Part shown: positions 1-6,475 of the stretch, in pieces
Position numbering within the stretch: position 1 is the stretch's first letter
Layout: every line of letters begins with the position of its first letter
Assembly (NCBI GenBank): GCA_002171575.2
Contig: NHEI02000005.1
Coordinates: 1-11,246 of the forward strand
DNA: 11,246 bases
Direction: 5' to 3'
Source: Flavobacteriaceae bacterium TMED81
GTDB taxonomy: Bacteria > Bacteroidota > Bacteroidia > Flavobacteriales > Flavobacteriaceae
Program-made: the position numbers and the translations under genes
The notes under the pieces: model-generated
Seen by the model: the letters and a program-made list of their open reading frames with translations, nothing else
Databases searched by the model: none
What the model was told of the DNA's origin: nothing

Positions 1-124
1 AGCCGCTCTTGCCCGCTGCGCATGGCAAAGCTTGCAAAACACCCCCGAAACACGACATGACTTGCGCGTACGCTGCGCCGGCTAAGGGTGTGGCTATGTA
101 AGTTTTAACTTCGAGGAAAAAAAG
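1..124 (+). promoter_or_regulatory. porin upstream region with ribosome binding site
   Basis: This is the leader of the porin gene. A clear Shine-Dalgarno GAGGA lies at 113-117, seven bases before the ATG at 125, and it fixes the start. I see no convincing -35/-10 pair. TTGCGC at 62-67 with TAAGGG at 83-88 is only 15 bp apart and fits poorly, so the promoter may lie partly outside the window. No coding sequence is recognisable here. Confidence 0.5.
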
Positions 125-1099
125 ATGAAAAAAATTCTTCTCACAACTACAGCGATCGCTTTGACCGCGGGTTATGCTGCAGCAGAAGTTTCTGTTTCAG
201 GTTCTGCCAAGCTAGTATACGGTAACTTTGGTACAGGTAACTGGTCTAATGCTGCAACTAACAACGCAACAAAAGACGCAGATTCTGTGTACTCATACGG
301 CAGCGAATTTGGTGTTACGTTCTCAGCTTCTGGCGAAGCGGGTGGCGTATCATATTCAGGCGCCCTAACGCTTGATGAGGGTGGCCAAGACGACACTGGC
401 GCATTTTCACTGAGTGCAAACGGTTTCACTTTTGTGTATGACGAAAATGATCTAGGTGGCTTGGTTGACGAAGGTGGTGACGGCGAAGATGACGACGCTG
501 GCGACTGGAAATTGTCATATGCTGCAAATGGAATTTCGGCTTCATACGAAGTAGATACTGCGACAGCAATGGATGGCCGTTATGACCTGATCTTGGGTTA
601 TGCAGCGAATGGTATGTCCGTTGGTCTTCATGCAAGTGACGATGACGGAAAAGGCGCTGCAACTGTAGTAAATACAGTTTCTGTTGGTTATACGGTAGGT
701 GCTCTTGGTCTGACATATAAGGCTGATGATCAAGCTACTCAAAATTGGGATGCCGGCGCAACCTACACAATGGGCGCGACAGTGTTGTCTGCAGGTACAG
801 ACGAAATGGAAAGTGCGTATGTCGGATTGTCAACTTCAATCAATGGGGTGACTTTGACTGCACGATCAGAAGCTGATGGTAATACTGCGGCCGATACAGC
901 CGAGAACGAGTTGTCATTGTCTTATACAACTGGTGCTCTCACAGTGGCCATGGCAAGAGATACAGGAAATGGTCCAGCCAATTACGGTGATGAAGCTGAA
1001 AGTGTAACGACCGTTACCTATGACTTGGGTGGTTTGACACTCCAAGCCAAAGCGACTAACCGCTCTGAAACAGAAGTTTCTGCGGCATTCTCCTTCTAA
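125..1099 (+). CDS. Rhodobacter-type outer membrane porin
   Basis: This is a 324-residue outer membrane beta-barrel protein for passive diffusion of small hydrophilic solutes. Residues 1-20 form a classic signal peptide: MKK, a hydrophobic stretch, then AAA before Glu21. The mature part begins EVSVSGSAKL, as is typical of alphaproteobacterial general porins of the Rhodobacter capsulatus type. It is rich in Gly, Ala, Ser and Thr in alternating amphipathic strands, with acidic loops such as the GDGEDDDAGD run near residues 118-127. It ends in Phe (AAFSF), the barrel-assembly signal. Length and ending indicate a complete gene. The ATG follows a good GAGGA ribosome site and the gene ends in a strong terminator, so it is monocistronic. 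It has no evident functional tie to the convergent operon. The family is confident, but substrate preference cannot be read from the sequence. Confidence 0.92.
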   Translation: MKKILLTTTAIALTAGYAAAEVSVSGSAKLVYGNFGTGNWSNAATNNATKDADSVYSYGSEFGVTFSASGEAGGVSYSGALTLDEGGQDDTGAFSLSANGFTFVYDENDLGGLVDEGGDGEDDDAGDWKLSYAANGISASYEVDTATAMDGRYDLILGYAANGMSVGLHASDDDGKGAATVVNTVSVGYTVGALGLTYKADDQATQNWDAGATYTMGATVLSAGTDEMESAYVGLSTSINGVTLTARSEADGNTAADTAENELSLSYTTGALTVAMARDTGNGPANYGDEAESVTTVTYDLGGLTLQAKATNRSETEVSAAFSF

Positions 1100-1122
1100 G
1101 TTTAATAGCTTAATTAGAATGG

Positions 1123-1152
1123 AAAGAGCAGCCTTTGGGCTGCTCTTTTTTT
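1123..1152 (+). terminator. intrinsic terminator of the porin gene
   Basis: An 11-bp perfect stem, AAAGAGCAGCC (1123-1133) paired with GGCTGCTCTTT (1138-1148), has a 4-base TTTG loop. It runs into a tract of seven T (1146-1152). It lies 23 bases after the porin stop. On the minus strand the same hairpin is followed by only three T, so it could act as a weak backstop for the convergent operon. Confidence 0.93.
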
Positions 1153-1345
1153 CAGCTGTAATTAAATTAATTTAATAGAGCAAAGTATTACTGTTAAGCT
1201 GGCGTACCTCCCACTTAAATTAGTAATTACGTAAAAATTATTTTGTTGGCTACGTGTAGATCATGGTGCAGCATGCCTATATTTCTGAAAACTTTTTTCC
1301 CTAGATTAATGAATTAATTTTACTTTGGGTTGGATGTGAATTGAT

Positions 1346-1376
1346 AAGATTGCCTTAACTTTGACGGCAATATCTT
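1346..1376 (-). terminator. possible weak terminator of the nonulosonate operon
   Basis: An inverted repeat pairs ATTGCC (1349-1354) with GGCAAT (1366-1371). Three further pairs follow across a two-base bulge, and the loop is about 11 bases. It lies just downstream of the last operon gene. It lacks a run of U on the minus-strand transcript, so it may only stabilise the 3' end. Termination could instead be Rho-dependent or occur at the porin hairpin. Confidence 0.25.
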
Positions 1377-1396
1377 TTAAAACTTTGTCTAGACCT

Positions 1397-2104
1397 CTAT
1401 TTCCGCCCAGTCATTTCCGTTTGCTGAGCAAATTTTTCTGCAGCGATGAACTCCTCTAGTGTATCTATGTCATGCGAACGCTCTAGTGGGATTTCGAAGC
1501 CCAAACTGTCATTAAAGACTAATTTTTTCTCTTTTCGAAAACGCTTCACGTCAATAAAGTAGAACGCACCGTTTAGCACCAATACTTTGGGTAGATCCTG
1601 TCGCCGCAGGCTTCCAGACGGCAGAGGTAGTATCCGCGCTAGACGCCCAGAACGATCGGCGTCAAACATGAGCCAAGGGGACTCAGTGGCTTTACAGACC
1701 GATACACAGCCACCTGCGTCTGGCGTTGCCTGCCATAGCTTATAACCATTATCGAGGTCTGCCGCTGTCCGAAAAGGTGAAGTTGGCTGCAACAGCACGG
1801 CTTGGTCGTATCTTGGCAGCACATCCAGTGCGTGCATCATCACGTCGACAGAGGATGCTGTGTCAGTTGCTAATGCTTGCGGTCGCATGAACGGTACTTC
1901 GGCACCAGCCTCTTTAGCGGCGTCTGCAATCTCTTCGTTTTCGGTGGATACTACAACGCGCTCGACGCAGCGCGCCGCCAGTGCTGCACGTACTGTCCAG
2001 GCGATAAGGGGGAGGCCGTTTAAAGGTATTATGTTCTTGCGAAGTAAACCCTTTGATCCTCCGCGGGCAGTGATGACAGCCAGTACTCCTTGCGTAGTGT
2101 TCAT
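1397..2104 (-). CDS. legF: CMP-nonulosonate (legionaminate-type) cytidylyltransferase
   Basis: This 235-residue enzyme activates a nonulosonic acid with CTP to give the CMP-sugar donor and pyrophosphate, the last cytoplasmic step before glycosyl transfer. The NeuA/LegF family signature is clear: the N-terminal nucleotide-binding loop ARGGSKG at 13-19 followed by RKNI, a VVSTENEEIA segment near 51-60, and LLQPTSPFR at 104-112. Length is normal for single-domain bacterial enzymes. The ATG overlaps the stop of the upstream guanylyltransferase by 4 nt (ATGA), so translation is probably coupled; no strong ribosome site is visible. It is the last gene of the operon. The surrounding legB, legC and ptmE-type genes make a legionaminic-type substrate likelier than N-acetylneuraminate. 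The family is secure, but the exact sugar is inferred from context. Confidence 0.93.
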   Translation of the reverse strand: MNTTQGVLAVITARGGSKGLLRKNIIPLNGLPLIAWTVRAALAARCVERVVVSTENEEIADAAKEAGAEVPFMRPQALATDTASSVDVMMHALDVLPRYDQAVLLQPTSPFRTAADLDNGYKLWQATPDAGGCVSVCKATESPWLMFDADRSGRLARILPLPSGSLRRQDLPKVLVLNGAFYFIDVKRFRKEKKLVFNDSLGFEIPLERSHDIDTLEEFIAAEKFAQQTEMTGRK

Positions 2105-3156
2105 TTTTCAAAGACTATCTCATAATCAGCACGCGCCCGTTCAAGATCTTTGTGGCTGCCAATGTCCATCCAATATCCACTTATATGAAAAACAGATACA
2201 CGATGGCCAAGGTCCCTCACTCTTTCTATTAAATCTGGCAAATCTAGCGACTCCTCGTTCTGAAGAAATTCGAAGACAACTGGCGATAGCGCGTAGATGC
2301 CAGCGTTAATAAGATATTTGTGTACCGGTTTTTCTTCCATGGAAACAAGCCTATTGCCCTCGGTGTTCAATACTCCGTACGGGACCTGCAGGTTAAATTC
2401 TCTTGTGCAGATTGTTACGATAGAATTAGTTTTATTATGGAACTCCAATATTTTACTGAAAGATACTGTCGTTAAGATGTCGCCATTCATTACTATAAAA
2501 GGTTCCTCAGGGCGTTGTGGCAAAATCGACAGTGCACCGCCTGTACCCATGCGAGTAGTTTCTTCGATGTAGTCGACCCGTACTCCAAGAGTTGCTCCGT
2601 CTCCGAAATGGTCCTTTATTACATGACCCAAATAATTCAGTGACAGTGTGAAGCGTCTGAACCCCTGGCCTTTAAATCTTGTTATTATGCGTTCCAGAAG
2701 TGGCTTGCCGGCAACTGGGAGCATCGGTTTCGGCATTTTCTCAGTTAGGGGGTGCAGCCGTACTCCTAGCCCACCTGCCATTAAAATCACGCGATTTGGC
2801 CAAGGCTTGCTTCCTATCCGTCCGTTGCGAAGTGTAACTGAGACAAGCCGTCCTTTGGTGTCTACTATCGGAATTTGGCCTACACCGCGTTCTCTCATTA
2901 ACTTCCAAGCTGTTTCGTCGCTGGTGCCCTCAATTAGCGTCATTGGGTTGCGATTCATCACCTCAGATACCGGTGCGTTCAGGTCAACCCCTTTAAGAAG
3001 GCCGCGCCGTATGTCACCGTCGGTGACGGTGGCTATCAAGATGTCGTCACTATTCGTTACTAGGGCAATCTGATGTGCGGCGCTATCTAAAACTTCCATG
3101 ACCTCACGTATTCTAGCTTCTGGGCGCACAGTAATCTTTTTCAGTTTTTTTATCAT
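2101..3156 (-). CDS. ptmE: CBS-domain sugar-1-phosphate guanylyltransferase (PtmE type)
   Basis: This 351-residue protein has two parts. Residues 1 to about 115 are a tandem CBS pair, with segments such as ATVTDGDIRRGLL near 42-54 and a second repeat ending QIPIVDTKGRLVSVTLRNG. Residues from about 122 on are a nucleotidyltransferase domain with the signature MAGGLGVRLHPLTEKMPKPM at 126-145, GTGGAL at 204-209 and the metal-binding GD at 225-226. The same architecture occurs in Campylobacter PtmE, which makes the GDP-linked amino sugar that feeds legionaminic acid synthesis. That is the most likely role here, and it supplies the GDP substrate for LegB. The CBS pair may bind nucleotides and regulate activity. 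The ATG lies 7 nt after the acyltransferase stop with only a weak ribosome site. Guanylyl specificity is inferred from family and context; another NTP cannot be excluded. Confidence 0.85.
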   Translation of the reverse strand: MIKKLKKITVRPEARIREVMEVLDSAAHQIALVTNSDDILIATVTDGDIRRGLLKGVDLNAPVSEVMNRNPMTLIEGTSDETAWKLMRERGVGQIPIVDTKGRLVSVTLRNGRIGSKPWPNRVILMAGGLGVRLHPLTEKMPKPMLPVAGKPLLERIITRFKGQGFRRFTLSLNYLGHVIKDHFGDGATLGVRVDYIEETTRMGTGGALSILPQRPEEPFIVMNGDILTTVSFSKILEFHNKTNSIVTICTREFNLQVPYGVLNTEGNRLVSMEEKPVHKYLINAGIYALSPVVFEFLQNEESLDLPDLIERVRDLGHRVSVFHISGYWMDIGSHKDLERARADYEIVFEK

Positions 3157-3163
3157 TTCTAAA

Positions 3164-3811
3164 TCATCTTTTTTTCAAAGGCTGTGCTGGATTACCGATA
3201 ACTGTAATGCCCGGCGCAACATCTTTAGTTACCACTGCACCGGCACCAACGATGGCGTCTTCGCCTATTGATACTCCCTGAATCAGTACGGCTCCGGTGC
3301 CGACGAATACATTTCGATTCACATGCAGGCTACCTGATAGGGTAACACCTGGGGCAAGATGTGAATGGGCTCCGATCTGACAGTCGTGATCTACGATAAC
3401 GCCGGTGTTTATTAAAGCATTTTCGCCAACGGTAACCCCCGTTTGGAGGATCGCACCGGCCATCACCTGCACACCCTCGTCAAACCTGATATTGGTAAAA
3501 ATTGACGATGGGTGTACAAGAGCAGGAAAGCGAAAACCTAGAGCTCGTCCTGCCACATAGAGCTTGCGGCGCAGTTCTGGCGAACCGACAGATCCCACTC
3601 CGTTCGCCAGAACTACGTTACACGGGTCTAGTGCGTTCAGCGTCGTGTCGTCGCCAAGCCAGGGGCAGTCTTTGGGCCAGCTCTGTGCCGGAGCTTTAGG
3701 AGCGACGCAGCCCACTACTGGCCAGTTTAGAGCCGTCAGTAGGCCTAGAACAGAACGTGCATGGCCTCCGCAGCCTAGGATCACGCAAGGAAGTCGAGGC
3801 TCTGCCTTCAC
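3164..3811 (-). CDS. NeuD/PglD-type sugar O- or N-acyltransferase
   Basis: This 215-residue protein has the two-domain build of the NeuD/PglD family. An N-terminal nucleotide-sugar binding fold opens with ILGCGGHARSV (11-21). A left-handed beta-helix of hexapeptide repeats runs from about residue 105 (for example GVTVGENALINTGVIVDHDC and VSIGEDAIVGAGAVV). His142 in the VDHD turn aligns with the catalytic His of PglD. It would transfer acetyl from acetyl-CoA. In this operon the best fit is N-acetylation of the C4 amine made by LegC (the LegH step), since no other acetyltransferase is present. O-acetylation of the finished sugar, as for NeuD of sialic acid loci, is the alternative. The start is GTG, overlapping the neuB-type stop by 4 nt (GTGA), with AAGGTGAGG upstream (GAGG 4 nt before the start). 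Family confident, acceptor inferred. Confidence 0.85.
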   Translation of the reverse strand: MKAEPRLPCVILGCGGHARSVLGLLTALNWPVVGCVAPKAPAQSWPKDCPWLGDDTTLNALDPCNVVLANGVGSVGSPELRRKLYVAGRALGFRFPALVHPSSIFTNIRFDEGVQVMAGAILQTGVTVGENALINTGVIVDHDCQIGAHSHLAPGVTLSGSLHVNRNVFVGTGAVLIQGVSIGEDAIVGAGAVVTKDVAPGITVIGNPAQPLKKR

Positions 3812-4881
3812 AGCGCCTCACCTTCAACGATGTCGCGACTCGTGACCGTGCCGACGGTATTCCACAGTGCCATTGGCGTTATCCCTTCGCCAGGGCGCTT
3901 CACCGCTATGTCGTCTAGGGTTAATAAGTGGCCTGCGGGCAAATTACGAGTTGCAAGAAGGCTTTTACGTATCATAGTACGATTCGCCACTTCGGCAGGC
4001 CCTGGTTGTTTGATTCCGGTCCCGAGCGCCTGCTCTACTGTCCTTACACCATGAATAAGCGATGCCAGCTCAGTCGGTTCTAATGACGCAGAGTGGTCTG
4101 GTCCTGGTAGACTTCGGTTCAGCGTAAAATGTTTCTCAACTACGCAAGCCCCAAGAGCAACTGCAGCAAGGCTTACGGCTTCGCCTAACGTATGATCAGA
4201 ATAGCCGACACGAACACCAAATGCACTACGCAGTGTTTCCATCGCACGTAGATTGATTTCCTCTATCGAAGCTGGGTATTCCGTTGTGCAATGTAACAGA
4301 GTCACTCGTTCGGCTAGAACTAGCCAGACGGCAGGATCTAAAAGCACTTTGGCAAAATCAGCACGGCTTTCTGGCTGGCCTTCCCGGCACATTGCAAAAG
4401 CTAAGACACCGAGGGCTTCTTCTACCTCTGATAAGCTACCCATACCGGTAGATAGTATAATCTTGGCTTCGGTCCTCCCTGCCGCTAGTAACAATGGCGC
4501 ATTATTTAACTCGCCAGAACCGAGCTTGATCTCGGGCAAGGCAAATGTGTCAGTTAATAAAGCAAGACTTTCCATATCAAATGGAGTTGACAGAAAACTT
4601 ATGCCTTTCTTTGCACAGCGCGACATGATAGCGACATGATCGTCGACTGATAATTCAAGCTGCTGTAACATTTCTAGCTGATTTTCGGTATTATCCGTGT
4701 TGCGGATTTGGTAACTGGCTTTTTTGGCACTAGCAGAAGTCAAATTTTCTGCGTTGAATGTCTGGAATTTTATATAATCAGCCCCAGCAAGGGCCGCCTT
4801 GTCAACTAATTCGAGCGCCATATCAAGATCGCCGTTATGGTTCACGCCAGCCTCTGCTATAATTAAGGTACATGATTTCAT
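3808..4881 (-). CDS. legI: legionaminic/sialic acid synthase (NeuB family)
   Basis: This 357-residue enzyme condenses a 6-carbon manno-configured amino sugar with phosphoenolpyruvate to make the 9-carbon nonulosonic acid. The TIM barrel opens with AEAGVNHNG (9-17) and ADYIKFQTF (34-42). HCTTEYPAS (198-205) and GSGELNN (121-127) are typical of the active site. His230 in YSDHTLG and His251 in EKHFTL have the same 21-residue spacing as the two manganese ligands of meningococcal NeuB. PGPDH (259-263) is also conserved. A SAF (antifreeze-like) domain fills about 303-357 (RKSLLATRNLPAGHLLTLDDI onward), so the protein is complete. The ATG overlaps the PIG-L stop by 4 nt, with AAAGGTG just upstream. 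Family is certain. I chose the legionaminic assignment over neuraminate or pseudaminate because of the LegB/LegC/LegG partners. Confidence 0.95.
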   Translation of the reverse strand: MKSCTLIIAEAGVNHNGDLDMALELVDKAALAGADYIKFQTFNAENLTSASAKKASYQIRNTDNTENQLEMLQQLELSVDDHVAIMSRCAKKGISFLSTPFDMESLALLTDTFALPEIKLGSGELNNAPLLLAAGRTEAKIILSTGMGSLSEVEEALGVLAFAMCREGQPESRADFAKVLLDPAVWLVLAERVTLLHCTTEYPASIEEINLRAMETLRSAFGVRVGYSDHTLGEAVSLAAVALGACVVEKHFTLNRSLPGPDHSASLEPTELASLIHGVRTVEQALGTGIKQPGPAEVANRTMIRKSLLATRNLPAGHLLTLDDIAVKRPGEGITPMALWNTVGTVTSRDIVEGEAL

Positions 4882-5564
4882 TGTATTACACCTTTTCCAA
4901 TTCGTTGCCGCAAAAGCATAAAAGCTTCCGCTGCTTTGAAACCTGATGCCGCTCCGCGAATCGTAGCCAGTGCACGCATCCCTTCGAAGCTGCGTGGGAA
5001 GGGATGTTCCGCGAACTCGGTTTTATAAATGGCCGCGATCTCGATCTTGAGGTCCAAAGTCTCTGAAATGTCGACAAAAACATTGGGCCGGAACCCTGGA
5101 GAGTCTGAGGAAAGATCGAAATCCGTCTCAGACTGCGTCTCGTATACGAATACCCTTTCAACTGAGCCATAGCGAAACCATTTTGCCGCCGAGATAGCCG
5201 AATCGAACACAGCAATGTGATCTGAATGCGCATCCCGTCGATGCGGTAGATAAATATCTGTCGGCTTAATCCTTTCGGCAGCTTGACCAATGGCTTTTAC
5301 AAGCTCCCTCTTGGGAACGGTATCCAGCGTAGCTGTTGGGAAGTCCAGCTTAATTGTACACGTAAAGCCATAGGATTTTGAAACAGCATGAATTTCGGCT
5401 GCACGGCTTTCCACCTGCTCACGAGCAAAGCCCTGCGATTCATTAATACCTGTCACAATCAGCCAGTAGATCTCATCACCTTCGGCGCGGGCGCGCAATA
5501 AGGTGCCGCCGCACCCAAGGGTTTCGTCATCGGGGTGTGGTGCGATTACCAAATGGCGTTTCAA
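4878..5564 (-). CDS. PIG-L (LmbE-like) zinc-dependent N-deacetylase
   Basis: This 228-residue protein of the PIG-L/LmbE family hydrolyses N-acetyl groups from amino sugars or their nucleotide forms. The zinc site is intact: HPDDE at 10-14, with the catalytic Asp among its acidic residues, and the downstream HSDH (His113, His116) after a PHRRD segment. There is no signal peptide, so it acts in the cytoplasm. The TTG start at 5562-5564 overlaps the formyltransferase stop by 4 nt (TTGA) and is supported by GGAGAG 5 nt upstream. It lies between a formyltransferase and the NeuB-type synthase. I infer that it frees an amine, originally N-acetylated, for formylation. The acceptor could be the LegG product, a GDP-sugar or the nonulosonate itself; the sequence does not decide. 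It could also serve another glycan. Confidence 0.88.
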   Translation of the reverse strand: MKRHLVIAPHPDDETLGCGGTLLRARAEGDEIYWLIVTGINESQGFAREQVESRAAEIHAVSKSYGFTCTIKLDFPTATLDTVPKRELVKAIGQAAERIKPTDIYLPHRRDAHSDHIAVFDSAISAAKWFRYGSVERVFVYETQSETDFDLSSDSPGFRPNVFVDISETLDLKIEIAAIYKTEFAEHPFPRSFEGMRALATIRGAASGFKAAEAFMLLRQRIGKGVIQ

Positions 5565-6475
5565 AGATACTCTCCTATGTTTAACTTGACGCAGCTCTCG
5601 GTCTTCAGCAAGCGCAAGGCACCACCACCTGCTCCCAAGCCGGTCTTTATAACAGGCCCCCGCGGATCTACGCGTAGCACTTTTCCCGGTTCGGCATTGC
5701 TTGGCACTTTTTCAGTGATTATTTCGCATTGCCATAGCTTTATCAATCGTTCACCACATCGAAATTCGGCGCCCACGTAGGGGTGCGTTAGGGCACGGGT
5801 TAAATTGTGTATTGCTTCAGCGGACATTCGCCAGTCAATTAGCCCATCGGGTGGCCCTCGCTTGCGCCAACTTGTCGCCTGAGAGTGGTTCTGTTCCACA
5901 GTTTTTAGCTCACCCTTCACTAAACCATCTACAACGCTGTCGATTTGCTTCGGCAGAAGTGTTAGCACTTTTTCATAAAGGCTTTTGGCATCATCGTGAG
6001 GCGTAATTATCACCTTATCCTGACACAGAATCGGCCCACTGTCTGCACCACTATCCATCAAAAATAAAGTTGAAGCAGTTTCTTTCAGTCCCAGCGCCAG
6101 CGCCCAGATCAGAGGATGGCGACCGCGGTTCTGCGGCAGGGCGGCCGGGTGAAAGCCCACAATGCCAAAACGCGGGATGTCGAGGATATTTTTTCCTAAT
6201 AGCCGCGACCAGCCAATGGTAAAGACAATTTGGGATCTGTTTTCATGCAATATTCTGGCTAACATCTGTGCGTCAGTTTTTTCTGCGTCGTATACGTGTA
6301 CTCCGGCATCAACTGCCACACGCGCGATATCGACATAGTCCGAGTTAGACTTGCTAAAGCTTAGGGTCAGTACTCCCGAAACCTCGATCTCGGGCCGAGC
6401 CAGCAGTGTCTGCAGAGCGACCTCGCTGGATTGTACACATCCAATGAAGAATACGGGGATACGATCACTGGTCAT
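5561..6475 (-). CDS. methionyl-tRNA formyltransferase-like sugar N-formyltransferase
   Basis: This 304-residue protein has the fold order of N10-formyltetrahydrofolate-dependent formyltransferases. A catalytic N-terminal domain (about 1-190) contains GFHPAALPQNRGRHPLIWAL (108-125 region) and GADSG (143-147). A C-terminal OB-like domain begins near DGLIDWRMSAEAIHNLTRAL and includes HPYVGAEF. His109 and Asp145 match two of the three catalytic residues of ArnA and Fmt. The usual Asn two residues before the His is Gly107. The variant signature and the location in a nonulosonate operon argue for a sugar-amine formyltransferase rather than a housekeeping tRNA enzyme. It overlaps the legG stop (ATGA) and the PIG-L start (TTGA) by 4 nt each. 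The expected reaction is N-formylation of an amino sugar in the cytoplasm using N10-formyl-THF. Position of the formyl group is unknown. Confidence 0.85.
   Translation of the reverse strand: MTSDRIPVFFIGCVQSSEVALQTLLARPEIEVSGVLTLSFSKSNSDYVDIARVAVDAGVHVYDAEKTDAQMLARILHENRSQIVFTIGWSRLLGKNILDIPRFGIVGFHPAALPQNRGRHPLIWALALGLKETASTLFLMDSGADSGPILCQDKVIITPHDDAKSLYEKVLTLLPKQIDSVVDGLVKGELKTVEQNHSQATSWRKRGPPDGLIDWRMSAEAIHNLTRALTHPYVGAEFRCGERLIKLWQCEIITEKVPSNAEPGKVLRVDPRGPVIKTGLGAGGGALRLLKTESCVKLNIGEYL
5570..5575 (-). promoter_or_regulatory. ribosome binding site fixing a TTG start
   Basis: GGAGAG on the minus strand lies 5 nt before the TTG at 5564-5562. It supports this rare start codon for the PIG-L gene inside the end of the formyltransferase gene. 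No ATG or GTG lies nearer to the conserved N-terminal KRHLVIAPHPDDE segment. Confidence 0.7.

Larger units (their letters stand above)
1100..1396. other. convergent intergenic spacer
   Basis: This AT-rich spacer separates the ends of the porin gene and the nonulosonate operon. It holds the porin terminator, a 16-base perfect AT-only palindrome at 1161-1176 (ATTAAATTAATTTAAT), and an imperfect hairpin at 1346-1376. I see no coding potential or RNA gene in it. Confidence 0.6.

Noticed and set aside
426..742. Minus-strand open frames antisense to the porin
   Set aside because: They are artefacts of the porin's codon pattern, with His/Gln-rich translation and no start signals.
1860..2309. 149-codon open frame on the + strand
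   Set aside because: It is antisense across the legF/ptmE junction and has low-complexity Ala/Arg-rich content with no family features.
2401..2460. Local AT-rich dip inside ptmE (17 of 60 GC)
   Set aside because: It spans only about one line, the flanks return to intermediate GC and the protein domain is continuous, so there is no sign of a recombination boundary.
3808..4881. Assignment as N-acetylneuraminate or pseudaminate synthase
   Set aside because: The NeuB fold alone does not decide, but the partners are LegB, LegC, hydrolysing LegG and a PtmE-type enzyme, which fit the legionaminic branch. There is no PseB, PseC or PseG homologue.
4886..5290. 134-codon open frame on the minus strand
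   Set aside because: It is out of frame within the PIG-L gene, which has an intact zinc site in its own frame. It is a shadow.
5561..6475. Housekeeping methionyl-tRNA formyltransferase
   Set aside because: The gene is locked by overlaps into a sugar operon, has a variant catalytic motif (GFH instead of N-X-H), and is not beside a peptide deformylase gene as fmt usually is.
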